Notes: generated from the sequence alone by a model not told the origin. A stretch of 48,435 bases of DNA from Acidobacteriaceae bacterium (GCA_003140235.1 PLJN01000074.1:9130-57564); one strand, 5' to 3'; positions 16,765-25,026 are shown, counted from the stretch's first letter. Program-made: numbers and translations.

Positions 16765-18042
16765 ATGCTTTTGCTAGCAATCGTTACGATGGCTCTGTTG
16801 GCCACGCTCTGTTACCGAATGGGTGGCAATGTGATTTTCTATCCGCCCGTGGTGTTTTGTGGCATTTGGGCGTTTGATCTCTCGTTGCTTTGGGCGGGCG
16901 GCGATTATTTCTATCCCCTGATCCCGGAAACGTTGGCCATTTTTATTATTGGTGCGGCGATGTTTGCTCTGGGCAGTTACGCCGGATCTCTTTATCCCTT
17001 GCAAGCAGATTCCCAACCGCTTGCTGTTCACGGGTCGGTCAATCGGACCATTACCGTTCTTGTCTGGATACTGGTCATCTCCGCCCCCTTTTACTTCCGG
17101 TGGCTCTTTGGTCTGGTGGCCGAGGTCGGAGGCACGGCGAGTTTCCTCCTGGCGACCCAAGTCGGCATTGACGAGGTTGCCCACCAAAGCTTCAGCTACA
17201 CGGTGTTCGCCAGCATCAGCGATCTTTCCACTGTGGTTGCCGTGATCGCTTTTATCGAGAGGAAGGGATATCCGAAAAGGGCGCTGATCGCGATCGTTGT
17301 TTCACTGCTGATGACCGTCGTATTTGGAAAACGTGGTCCGGTTGGACTGGCCCTGGCGCTGTTTTGCGTGGACTGGATACAGAACCGACGTTTCCGATGG
17401 AAGTTGGTCTTGGCCTTGGGTTTGGTCATTCTCACAACGATCAGTGCCGTGGAATTCTATGCGCACTTAGGAGGAGGTTCCAGCGGTCCCATCGCGCAGT
17501 CCTCAGTCCCGGAGAATGTGGCTTTGGTCGGCCGCCAGGTCGTTGTTTATGCTGCCGGTCCCATGGTGGCTTTTGATCGGGTCGTCCGGCATCCTAACGT
17601 TGTGCCCCCTGTCTACCCTTTTTACATTGTGTTTCTTCGTGCATTTAAGCGTTTGGGGTTCGACGTGGATATCCCCGGGCCTGGCCAATTTGTCAGCGTT
17701 TCGACAGATGGCGTGCAGCATAACGTCTTTACGATGTACTGGTCGTATCTGGACGTTGGATACACCGGAATGATGCTCGTGGTTGTATTCACCGGCTTTT
17801 TCACGACTCTGGTGTACAGGAGGGCCCTTGCCGGACATCGTGTCTCTCTTGTTTTCTACTCGGCCCTGTTCTATGCCATCGTATTTAGTCCTTTCGCGGA
17901 ATATTTTTACACCGCTGCGTACTCCATGGTCCGGCTATGCATGATGTGCTGGCTGATTTATTATTTCCCGGTCCACTGGCAGGCATTCAAAAAAATCACG
18001 GCTCCCCGACCGGCGCCGGATTCGCCGCAGTCCGGCATTTAA
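16765..18042 (+). CDS. Wzy-like oligosaccharide repeat-unit polymerase
   Basis: This 425-residue inner-membrane protein has roughly ten hydrophobic helices, with a long polar periplasmic loop in the second half (about residues 230-320, containing VGRQVVVYAAGPMVAFDR and PGPGQFVSVSTDGVQHNVFT). That arrangement, and residues such as GKRGP before the central helices, fit O-antigen polymerases of the oligosaccharide repeat unit type. These proteins are very divergent, so the call rests on topology plus position directly after the flippase. Its TAA stop shares the palindromic TTAA (18039-18042) with the convergent membrane-protein gene on the other strand. Confidence 0.8.
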   Translation: MLLLAIVTMALLATLCYRMGGNVIFYPPVVFCGIWAFDLSLLWAGGDYFYPLIPETLAIFIIGAAMFALGSYAGSLYPLQADSQPLAVHGSVNRTITVLVWILVISAPFYFRWLFGLVAEVGGTASFLLATQVGIDEVAHQSFSYTVFASISDLSTVVAVIAFIERKGYPKRALIAIVVSLLMTVVFGKRGPVGLALALFCVDWIQNRRFRWKLVLALGLVILTTISAVEFYAHLGGGSSGPIAQSSVPENVALVGRQVVVYAAGPMVAFDRVVRHPNVVPPVYPFYIVFLRAFKRLGFDVDIPGPGQFVSVSTDGVQHNVFTMYWSYLDVGYTGMMLVVVFTGFFTTLVYRRALAGHRVSLVFYSALFYAIVFSPFAEYFYTAAYSMVRLCMMCWLIYYFPVHWQAFKKITAPRPAPDSPQSGI

Positions 18043-19985
18043 GGCGCTGGATGCGACAATTCTACTTCACAACCCCGCCCATAGGCTGCGGTCCCGGCGC
18101 CGTTGAGAGTCACTCCCTTTACTGAAAAATCAGGACTTTTGCTTGCATCGAAGACCGCGGCAAATTGCACCAGATCGCTCGGCAACTGGTTTCCCATGGA
18201 GGGAGATACCAGAACGTCGGGCAAGACCCTGAACTCTCGCGGCCGCATTCCTTCATCGAGAGTCACGGTGATCTCGGGTACGCGAAACAATACGGATTGC
18301 AGTTTGCCGGTGGTATTCAGGGAACATTGCATCTTCCAAAACACGGGCTGCGCTGCCGTGGGAAACCACAATGTATCTCCGAATCGCACGCGAGAATGGG
18401 CAAACGGCACAAAGTGTGTGAACCTCGCCTGGTCTCTTCGCTCCAGCAGCAGATTGCGCTGGCCCAGCATTCGCAAGTTGTACCAGCGATAGATTTCTAC
18501 CCACATCGCCGGAGTTTCCGTCCATGGCTGCCGGCCGTCAATCGATTGTCCGTCGAAAATCATGAATCGGGGTCCTTTGTCGCGGACCCAATCCGCGTTC
18601 AGTTGGTCCAAGAGCGGGGTGTACGCGGCGTAGCGCTGCAATACCGGATACAAGGACAGATTGAGGTCATCGACTGTGGCGTAGCTGTAAGGCATGGACA
18701 GAATGGCCACCGGTTCGTGTCCGACCACTGATCTGATTTCCGGTTCCAGCCTCAAGTTCGCCGGCAGAGAATATTGCTCTTGCGAGCGGAGCCAGCTGCG
18801 CATCCGATCGAGCGGAAAGGCATGCCAAAGCATCAGAGTTGGTCGCACTGCCGTAACCGACGCAACAACCGCTCTGAAGTGGGTGAGGCCCACGTTGCTC
18901 TGCCAAAGGACCGCAAAGACCAGCAGCGCAGTGACAGGAGCCAGCAGGGTCCGCCGGTTATTGAATGAAGCCGCAAGAACAACCAGCGCCAGGGAGATTG
19001 CCACGAAGCAGAAAAAATACATTACGTGGTGGTCCTGGCGCACAAAGCCGTGCTTGAAGCTTATGAATGTCGGTACCGCCAGCAGGAACGCAAGGAACCT
19101 CGCCAATCTTCGGTGTTGCGCTGCCAGGAGCATCAGCGCAATCGCCAGAATGACCAACGCCTCAAATGCAGCCACGATCTGTATTGCGAAGCCGCTGATG
19201 GACATTGCCCCGCTGTATCCACTGGACAGATTCACGCTTGCATGGATATAGGCAGCAATCGCGTGAAATGAGCCTAGAGTGAGCCAATAGCAAGTTCCCG
19301 TTACCATCACAGGGACGGTCGCAGCCAAGAGAATCTCACGCCATGCGTCGGCCCTCCAGTGGACGATACGGTCGACGATCAACCCCGCGATCAATCCCAA
19401 CACCGTAATCAGGCCGATGAACTTGATCAGCGGGATGCATCCCAGCATAACAAGGGCGACCACATACCGGGCCATACCACCGCGGACCTGAAATTGTAGA
19501 AGCAGGACCAGCGCACCCAGCAGCATCACCTCAGCTGCACCGAGCGGCTCAGGGTATTGGTAGATCCGGCTTGAAAGGCCAATGAGAATCGCAAAACAAA
19601 CGAGATTCCGCAGTTGAAGGTTGCTGCGAAAGAACACGCCCCATAAAATGGCCAGCACCACCAGCCACAGCACGAGTTGGAAAGCGAGTCCCTGTATGAG
19701 GTTGCTGCCGACGTCCATGGGAATCGCCAGATAGGCCAGCGGTCCGGTAGTCCACACAAAATCATGTCCAGGCACCATGTGCCGGTTTGCGGCCAGATTC
19801 ACCGCCAGATACCAACTGTTATCGTAGCTCGCCGTGGCGGGCCAGTAAGCGATCGGACACACGACGAGAGCGGTGTAAATAAAAAGGACCCTGCGGATGA
19901 AATTACTGAGATAGGACGGACGGACGCTGGACATTGATTGTCCGGAGGAATCAGCCTCTGTTTCCGTTACCATTCTGGTGGACAT
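18039..19985 (-). CDS. Polytopic membrane protein, probable GT-C glycosyltransferase
   Basis: This 648-residue protein has about eleven hydrophobic helices in the first ~400 residues and a soluble C-terminal domain of ~230 residues. The first extracytoplasmic loop after TM1 holds an Asp in SYDNSWYLAVN, followed by HDFVWTTGPLAYL. This is the arrangement seen in GT39/GT83-like GT-C enzymes, which use polyprenyl-phosphate sugars in the periplasm. Such a protein could add a side residue to the polysaccharide; the activity is inferred, and a pure membrane protein of unknown function remains possible. The C-terminal domain has no motif I recognise. The ATG at 19985 has no obvious ribosome site, and the in-frame ATG at 19973 is an alternative. 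It converges on, and overlaps by 4 nt, the polymerase gene. Confidence 0.7.
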   Translation of the reverse strand: MSTRMVTETEADSSGQSMSSVRPSYLSNFIRRVLFIYTALVVCPIAYWPATASYDNSWYLAVNLAANRHMVPGHDFVWTTGPLAYLAIPMDVGSNLIQGLAFQLVLWLVVLAILWGVFFRSNLQLRNLVCFAILIGLSSRIYQYPEPLGAAEVMLLGALVLLLQFQVRGGMARYVVALVMLGCIPLIKFIGLITVLGLIAGLIVDRIVHWRADAWREILLAATVPVMVTGTCYWLTLGSFHAIAAYIHASVNLSSGYSGAMSISGFAIQIVAAFEALVILAIALMLLAAQHRRLARFLAFLLAVPTFISFKHGFVRQDHHVMYFFCFVAISLALVVLAASFNNRRTLLAPVTALLVFAVLWQSNVGLTHFRAVVASVTAVRPTLMLWHAFPLDRMRSWLRSQEQYSLPANLRLEPEIRSVVGHEPVAILSMPYSYATVDDLNLSLYPVLQRYAAYTPLLDQLNADWVRDKGPRFMIFDGQSIDGRQPWTETPAMWVEIYRWYNLRMLGQRNLLLERRDQARFTHFVPFAHSRVRFGDTLWFPTAAQPVFWKMQCSLNTTGKLQSVLFRVPEITVTLDEGMRPREFRVLPDVLVSPSMGNQLPSDLVQFAAVFDASKSPDFSVKGVTLNGAGTAAYGRGCEVELSHPAP

Positions 19986-20120
19986 GCGAAACGCGGAACC
20001 AATTCTATCATTCAGTCACCCGGCGGTATTCGCTACGATGTGCTGAATTCATGCGGTCACTGTTGGACGCGTTTTGCCATTCTGCGTTGGGTTACTATGG
20101 GGTCGGATACTAGAGCTCGC

Positions 20121-20927
20121 ATGCGATTCACCGTTCTGACTCCAACTTACAATCGCGCCAATACACTGAGCAGGGTGTATGAAAGTCTCTGCGTTCAAAC
20201 TTTTTCTGATTTCGAATGGGTCATCGTGGACGACGGCAGCACCGACAGAACGAAGGAACTGGTTTCATCATGGAAACCGATGTTTCCGGTCCGCTATTTC
20301 TGGCAGCCCAATCGTGGCAAGCATACGGCAATGAACCTGGGCGTCGCCAAAGCGGCCGGAGAATTCGTGCTTTTCTTCGACTCCGACGACAGGTGTATCC
20401 CGACCGCGCTGGAGCGGTTCGATTATCACTGGCGTCGGATTCCTGACCCTTCGCGCTTCGCCAATCTTTCCTGTCTTTGCCAGAGAGCGGACGGCTCGAC
20501 CGTGGGCATGCCATACCCGGCCGAAGTTGTAGATGCATTCAACTTTGCCGATCAAGTCCGCTGTCGTAGTGCTGAGAGGTGGGGCATTAATCGCACCGAT
20601 TGCCTGCGTGAGTTTCCTTTTCCGGAGGGTGAGCCCTTTGTTCCGGAATCATTGGTGTGGAACCGCATGTCCCGGAAGTACGCCGCACGTTTCGTGAATG
20701 AGGCATTGCGCATCTATGAAGCTACCCCAACGGGGCTTTCGAGCAGGGTGACCGCCCTGCGCAGGTCGAGCCCCAAGGCGACACTGGCGTATTACCGGGA
20801 ACTGGCGCTTTCGCCCGCACCCATATTACTTCGGCTCCGGGGCGCGGCGAACTATTGTCGTTTTGCGGCAATAGAAGCGGGACGGAGGCTGACCCGCTTC
20901 CGGCGGTCGCCCGCTAGGCCCTCGTGA
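20121..20927 (+). CDS. Glycosyltransferase family 2 (GT-A fold)
   Basis: This 268-residue inverting GT-A enzyme starts MRFTVLTPTYNR and continues with SLCVQTFSDFEWVIVDDGSTD. The metal/nucleotide DxD-type motif is in FVLFFDSDDRCIPTAL, around residues 84-99. The later part (WGINRTDCLREFPFPEGEPF) resembles the acceptor region of small sugar transferases in polysaccharide loci. Met at 20121 is chosen because it begins the first beta-strand; Met at 20097 would add 8 residues, and neither has a strong ribosome site. The long frame extending back to 19938 overlaps the divergent gene and is not credible. The stop overlaps the next gene by GTGA. Confidence 0.85.
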   Translation: MRFTVLTPTYNRANTLSRVYESLCVQTFSDFEWVIVDDGSTDRTKELVSSWKPMFPVRYFWQPNRGKHTAMNLGVAKAAGEFVLFFDSDDRCIPTALERFDYHWRRIPDPSRFANLSCLCQRADGSTVGMPYPAEVVDAFNFADQVRCRSAERWGINRTDCLREFPFPEGEPFVPESLVWNRMSRKYAARFVNEALRIYEATPTGLSSRVTALRRSSPKATLAYYRELALSPAPILLRLRGAANYCRFAAIEAGRRLTRFRRSPARPS

Positions 20928-21976
20928 AAAACGCGGCAAATTCGGAGATCGAGTTGCGTGTGGCTGCGTTCACGGGAGGGAAATCCATCTCCAGTCCTCG
21001 TTTTCGCGTCCGGCAATACATTCCACATCTGCGCCAGCATGGTGTCTGCGTGACCGAATACCCAGCCCGGTTCGGGAGTTGGCCGCCCGCGAGCAAGATC
21101 GCAAGACCCTTCTGGCTGCCGGCAACTGTCGTGGACCGCATACCCGGTGTGATGAAGTCCTGTCAGTATGATGTCACTCTTTTGCAAAGGGAGATGGTTT
21201 CCACGCTGTGCACACTTGAGAGATTCACGCATCGTCCGCGGGTACTGGATGTTGATGACGCGGTGTGGCTGAACGGCAGAGCGGAGAGAAAGTTTCCGGT
21301 CCTGGAGAAGATGTGCGACGGCGTGATCTGCGGGAATGATTTCATCGCGGAAAACGTCCGGCGCTGGCACAGCGAGACGTTCGTGCTGCCCACCGCAGTG
21401 GACACTGATCATTTCCGCCCGACGGAAAACCCTCTGCCGGCGGCAAAGCAGATCATAGGATGGTCCGGTTTGGCCTTCAATCTGAAATACCTTCTCGGCA
21501 TTGAGACTGCCCTGGCAGCGGTGTTGGACAAGAATAAAAATGCTGTTCTTCGCGTGGTCTCCAGCACGAAGCCGGTTTTTCGTCTGCTGGACAACTCCAG
21601 GGTGGAATACATTCCCTGGTCGCCCGAAAACGAAGTGAAGACGATCCAGGAAATGTCGATCGGGCTGATGCCCATCGAGGATGATCTCTGGGGCCGGGGC
21701 AAGTGCAGCTACAAAATGCTTCTTTCCATGTCCTGCGGATTGCCGGTGGTTGTTTCGCCCGTGGGTATGAACAATGAAGTCCTGTCGAATGGCGCCGTTG
21801 GTTTTGGCCCGCGGTCAATCCCGGAATGGGCGGACTGTATCACATGGCTGCTCGAAAACCAAGAAAAGGGAAGGGCCATGGGAATGACAGGGCGGAAGAT
21901 TGTGGAAGATCACTACAGCCTGCGTCTTCTTTCCCCTAAACTGGCGGGCTATCTAAAAAAGTTCAGGCGCGGGTAA
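20924..21976 (+). CDS. Glycosyltransferase family 4-like protein
   Basis: This 350-residue GT-B-like enzyme has an N-terminal segment (SSPRFRVRQYIPHLRQHGV) that matches the start of group-1 transferases whose acceptor domain begins with a basic loop. A linker strand gives VLPTAVDTDHFRPTE. The C-terminal half has IGWSGLAFNLKYL, PIEDDLWGRGKCSYKMLLSMSCGLPVVVSPVG, where the Lys and the Ser/Cys-Gly-Leu-Pro segment occupy the usual nucleotide-sugar site. It starts with GTG in a 4-nt overlap with the preceding GT2 gene, so the two are coupled. Its 3' end overlaps the convergent rmlD gene by 14 nt. Donor and acceptor are unknown. Confidence 0.85.
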   Translation: MKNAANSEIELRVAAFTGGKSISSPRFRVRQYIPHLRQHGVCVTEYPARFGSWPPASKIARPFWLPATVVDRIPGVMKSCQYDVTLLQREMVSTLCTLERFTHRPRVLDVDDAVWLNGRAERKFPVLEKMCDGVICGNDFIAENVRRWHSETFVLPTAVDTDHFRPTENPLPAAKQIIGWSGLAFNLKYLLGIETALAAVLDKNKNAVLRVVSSTKPVFRLLDNSRVEYIPWSPENEVKTIQEMSIGLMPIEDDLWGRGKCSYKMLLSMSCGLPVVVSPVGMNNEVLSNGAVGFGPRSIPEWADCITWLLENQEKGRAMGMTGRKIVEDHYSLRLLSPKLAGYLKKFRRG

Positions 21977-22847
21977 CAGCACTCGCCTGCTCGCGGCGGG
22001 CGAGATAATTCTCCAACCCGTTTTTCCAATGAGTGAAAACGTTGAGAGACATGCTCTTCAGAACTGCATTCTCCAGCACCGAGTTCTTCGGACGGTTCGC
22101 CTTCGCGGGATACTCTCCCGGTCGAGGGCGTTCCAGTCGTACCTTGGTCCCAGTCAAGTCAAAGATCGCCCGGGCAAATTCGTACCATGAACAACTGCTT
22201 TCGGCGGTCGCGTGGAATAGGCCATAGTCTGAGGTCTTGCTGAGTAAGGTCAGCTGCCGGGCAATTTCGACCGTTGGAGTTGGCGTCACCCGTTGGTCAT
22301 CCACAACCCGTACCTCTTCGCGCTCGCGCGCCGTCTTCAGCATCAACTCCACAAAATTCAATCCCTCTTTGGCCCGGCAGGGATTCTCGCCATAGATGGC
22401 CGAAACCCGCACTACAAAATGACGAGGATTGATCGAACGCACAAAATACTCTCCAGAGAGTTTGCTGTTTCCGTAGACATTCAAAGGTCTGGGCTGATCT
22501 TCTTCGGTGTAGGGCGTGGATTTTGTCCCGTCGAAAACGTAGTCCGTGCTGATGTGAACAAGTTTGGCCTCGAGTAAATCGGTTACCTGGGCCACGTTCC
22601 GCGCGCCCAGGGCATTGACGGCAAAGGCGCGCGCCGGCTCATCCTCGCACCGATTCACATTGTGAAACGCGGCGGTATTGATGACCAGCTCCGGCCGAGC
22701 GCTTTCGAGGCATTGCTTCACCGAGTCGGGCGAGGTAACTTCCACGTCTTCATGGGTCAGGGCCGCAACTTCATCGCCCTGCGCCAGGAATGCCGCAGCA
22801 ACGTCTTTGCCCAGTTGGCCGTTGGCTCCGAACACTGCGACTCTCAT
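21963..22847 (-). CDS. rfbD: dTDP-4-dehydrorhamnose reductase
   Basis: This 294-residue SDR performs the last step to dTDP-L-rhamnose, NAD(P)H reduction at C4. The cofactor loop is FGANGQLGKDV (6-16), then NTAAFHNVNRCEDEP, which is RmlD-typical, STDYVFDG at 100-107 and the catalytic pair Tyr125/Lys129 (YGNSK). YPAKANRPKNSVL near the C-terminus is the RmlD substrate-binding signature (RP.NS). The ATG has GAGGG 7 nt upstream and begins 3 nt after the second rmlB stop, so rmlC, rmlB2 and rmlD form one minus-strand operon. The 3' end overlaps the convergent GT4 gene by 14 nt. Confidence 0.94.
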   Translation of the reverse strand: MRVAVFGANGQLGKDVAAAFLAQGDEVAALTHEDVEVTSPDSVKQCLESARPELVINTAAFHNVNRCEDEPARAFAVNALGARNVAQVTDLLEAKLVHISTDYVFDGTKSTPYTEEDQPRPLNVYGNSKLSGEYFVRSINPRHFVVRVSAIYGENPCRAKEGLNFVELMLKTAREREEVRVVDDQRVTPTPTVEIARQLTLLSKTSDYGLFHATAESSCSWYEFARAIFDLTGTKVRLERPRPGEYPAKANRPKNSVLENAVLKSMSLNVFTHWKNGLENYLARREQASAVTRA

Positions 22848-22850
22848 GGT

Positions 22851-23876
22851 TCATCCCTCAAGCCATCTGAGATTTTCCGGGCGTACGGACCATTCGATGC
22901 AACGGCGCAACGACTCTTCAAAGGCAACAGGTGGATTCCATCCGAGAGATTTGATGCTTTCATCAGAAAGGCTATATCGCAGATCGTGCCCGGGACGGTC
23001 GGCGTGAATGTCCACCATTTCATAATCCAGTTTTTTCTCCAGAGTCTTGGCGATGAAGTGCGCGATTTCCAGGTTGCTTCGTTCTTCGCCCGCAACATGA
23101 TAGGTCTCGCCATGGGCGACCCTGGCTGCCGCCGCTTTGTCTTTCCCGTCTTGCGACCGCAACAGGAACAACAAGGCGTCCGCCTGGTTGCGGGCGTGTA
23201 TCCACTTGCGGGACCCAACGGTCCATTTGTCGTTACATTCCCGTCGTCCGTGGATTGCGACTTTGTGTTCGTGCAGGACCTGGCGTATGCACATCGGTAC
23301 AAATTTTTCCGGATGCTGTCTTTCGCCGATCAGGTTCATGGTCCTGGTGATAGTCACGGGCACTCTGTAACACCGCGACCAGGCGAATGCCAGCGCCTCT
23401 CCGCCAGCCTTGGACGCGGAATAAGGATTCGACGGCCGGATGGGAGAATCTTCGGTGAAATCCACACCGCTGGGAGCGGGACCGTGGACTTCATCGGTGG
23501 AAACATAGATAAAATGGCCAACCTGCAGCGCTCTCGCCGCCTCCAGAGTGTTCATGGTGCCAACCACGTTGGACATCACGAACGATTCCGGATCGTGAAT
23601 GGAGCGCTCCACATGGGTCTCCGCCCCATTGTGAATAATGTATCGGACCCCCTCAAGAGCTCTCAAAACGCTGGTGGGGTAAGCGGCCCGGAAATCATGA
23701 AATACCATTTTCAGCCGGGGATTCCCCTGCCACTCCGCCAAGCGCTCCAGCGACCCTGCATAGCTCAGCCGGTCCAATCCAATGATGTCCCAATCGGTAT
23801 TGGTCATCAGGTGGCGCACAACGTGCGCTCCGGCGAAGCCTGCCGCTCCCGTACAAAGTAGCTTGTTTCTAGCCAT
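22851..23876 (-). CDS. Second RmlB-like dTDP-glucose 4,6-dehydratase, divergent
   Basis: This 341-residue extended SDR of the RmlB type lies between rmlC and rmlD. LDRLSYAGSLERL, NGAETHVERSI, STDEVHG (Thr127-Asp128-Glu129), YSASK (Tyr152/Lys156), PEKFVPMCIRQVL and DRPGHDLRYS are all RmlB features, and the catalytic residues are intact. Two normally strict positions differ from the first copy: the NAD loop reads TGAAGFAGAH instead of TGGAGFIGS, and TDEVYG reads TDEVHG. A 12-residue insertion (LRSQDGKDKAAA...) precedes the HVAG strand. It may be a redundant RmlB or act on another dTDP- or CDP-hexose. Of two adjacent ATGs, the second (23876) has AAGGAG at 4-nt spacing and is chosen. Confidence 0.88.
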   Translation of the reverse strand: MARNKLLCTGAAGFAGAHVVRHLMTNTDWDIIGLDRLSYAGSLERLAEWQGNPRLKMVFHDFRAAYPTSVLRALEGVRYIIHNGAETHVERSIHDPESFVMSNVVGTMNTLEAARALQVGHFIYVSTDEVHGPAPSGVDFTEDSPIRPSNPYSASKAGGEALAFAWSRCYRVPVTITRTMNLIGERQHPEKFVPMCIRQVLHEHKVAIHGRRECNDKWTVGSRKWIHARNQADALLFLLRSQDGKDKAAAARVAHGETYHVAGEERSNLEIAHFIAKTLEKKLDYEMVDIHADRPGHDLRYSLSDESIKSLGWNPPVAFEESLRRCIEWSVRPENLRWLEG

Positions 23877-23936
23877 CATTCTCCTTGTTGGTCATCATTG
23901 GTATTCGTAATCGGCGCGGGCGGAACACAGGAATGC

Positions 23937-24539
23937 TTATCCAGTCTTTTTCGGCAAGTCATTTCCGTGATAGAGAATGTTGTCGGAAGCAGGAGCGGCC
24001 AGCCATTGTGCCAGGCTTTGTGCTTCCCGGTCTCGCTTCGACGTCTGTGCCGTTGCCACGTCCACCGGCCACGCGATGCCGATCTGCGGGTCGGCAAAAT
24101 CAATTCCGCCTTCGCCTTGCGAATTGTAAGTCCCCGTACACTTGTACTGCACTTCGCAGGCGTCAGTAAGGGCGTAAAAGCCACGGGCAAAGCCGTAGGG
24201 GGCCCAAACCTGCTTCTTGTTTTCCGCCGAGACTTCCAGGCCGAACCATTGTCCCAGCGTGGGAGATCCCTTGCGGATGTCCGCGGCAACCAGGAAGGCC
24301 GCTCCGCTGGTCACGCGCATGAGCTTGCCCATCGGCGGATCCCATTGAAAATGCAGGCCGCGGAGAACCCCTTTGCTGGAGCGAGAGTGATTGTCCTGAA
24401 CAAATTCGTTGGGCAGGCCTAGAGCTTGAAACTGGTCAGTCCGAAAGGTCTCCATAAAGAAGCCTCTGGAGTCTCCCTGGACTTGTGGCAAAATAACCAC
24501 GATATCATTTAAGTGAACACTCTCGATACGCAAAGGCAC
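23937..24539 (-). CDS. rfbC: dTDP-4-dehydrorhamnose 3,5-epimerase
   Basis: This 200-residue cupin enzyme epimerises C3 and C5 of dTDP-4-keto-6-deoxyglucose. GDSRGFFMETF, QDNHSRSSKGVLRGLHFQ with the catalytic His63, DIRKGSPTLGQW, and VQYKCTGTYN with Tyr132 match RmlC. The usual PxGFAHGF segment reads APYGFARGFYAL, so the conserved second His is Arg119; the rest of the active site looks complete. It begins with GTG at 24539, with AGGAG 12 nt upstream, and is the first gene of the operon, about 60 nt before rmlB2. The operon promoter should lie between 24540 and 24700. Confidence 0.92.
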   Translation of the reverse strand: MPLRIESVHLNDIVVILPQVQGDSRGFFMETFRTDQFQALGLPNEFVQDNHSRSSKGVLRGLHFQWDPPMGKLMRVTSGAAFLVAADIRKGSPTLGQWFGLEVSAENKKQVWAPYGFARGFYALTDACEVQYKCTGTYNSQGEGGIDFADPQIGIAWPVDVATAQTSKRDREAQSLAQWLAAPASDNILYHGNDLPKKTG

Positions 24540-24916
24540 TAAAGCTCGTTTCTCCTGTTAGGACTGCCGCAGACCGCTCGCTTAGCAGCCAAAAGCGCTG
24601 CGGCCGAAGGGCTTCAAGCGGTAGGAACGTCCCTCCCAGCAGCTGCAATGTCTAACATTCTACACGACATAACGCCTTGGGGGTTGGCCGTACGAAACGC
24701 TCAGTTTCTCGCTTACGCCGGGTGGCGTCTTCCGTAAGTCCCGAATTTATTAGCGGTATCGTGTTTACAGCGAATGCACGTCATGGCTCTTATCCCCCTT
24801 GATTTCTGCGGGGAAAAAGCCTTAAATGCTGATGAGGTCGGCATTGCAGCTTATCCCTGCGATGTTGATTTAGCTCCGGTGTTGGTTGCTGCCAGCGCCG
24901 AGGCGTTTACGTTTGA
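24540..24916. other. Intergenic region between the rmlC operon and the tRNA gene
   Basis: This ~380-nt stretch holds the rmlC leader and promoter region. An inverted repeat GCCGCAG (24566-24572) / CTGCGGC (24598-24604) with a 25-nt loop lies just upstream of the rmlC ribosome site and could be a leader structure. No other gene is credible. A 76-codon frame on the plus strand (24774-25004) runs antisense through the tRNA and is rejected. Confidence 0.35.
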
Positions 24917-24990
24917 TGGGGGCGGCGGGGATCGGACCCGCAACCTACGCATTCAAAGTGCGTTGCTCTTCCCAGTTGAGCTACACCCCC
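24917..24990 (-). tRNA. tRNA-Gln (anticodon TTG) with unusual T-loop
   Basis: The minus strand folds into a complete 74-nt cloverleaf. The acceptor stem GGGGGTG pairs with CGCCCCC (one G-T pair), with discriminator A and no encoded CCA. The D-arm is GCTC/GAGC with G18-G19 in the loop. The anticodon stem ACGCA/TGCGT holds loop CTTTGAA, anticodon TTG (Gln). The variable loop AGGTT has T48 able to pair with A15, and the T-stem is GCGGG/CCCGC. The T-loop reads TCCGATC, so position 55, almost always U (pseudouridine), is C. Position 1-72 is G-C rather than the weak U-A typical of bacterial tRNA-Gln. All stems pair, so it may be functional, a minor isoacceptor, or in early decay. It stands alone, without other tRNAs. 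Confidence 0.85.
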
Positions 24991-24994
24991 AAGG

Positions 24995-25026
24995 GGGCAT
25001 TTAAGGATTGCTGTCCTTGAATGCCC
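24995..25026. other. 13-bp stem-loop immediately 5' of the tRNA gene
   Basis: GGGCATTTAAGGA (24995-25007) and TCCTTGAATGCCC (25014-25026) form a 13-bp stem, with one mismatch that becomes a G-U pair in the plus-strand RNA and an A-C mismatch in the minus-strand RNA, and a 6-nt loop. On the minus strand it ends 4 nt before the first base of the tRNA and follows the stop of the coiled-coil gene by about 110 nt. There is no T-tract after it on the minus strand. It could be an inefficient terminator or a tRNA-precursor element. Confidence 0.5.

Noticed and set aside
22662-23861. 399-codon plus-strand frame
   Set aside because: It runs antisense to rmlD and rmlB2, whose catalytic motifs are unmistakable; long shadows are common in GC-rich genes.
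24774-25004. 76-codon plus-strand frame
   Set aside because: Its second half is the antisense of the tRNA-Gln gene; the GGDRTRNLRIQSALLFPVEL stretch is a typical tRNA-derived artefact.
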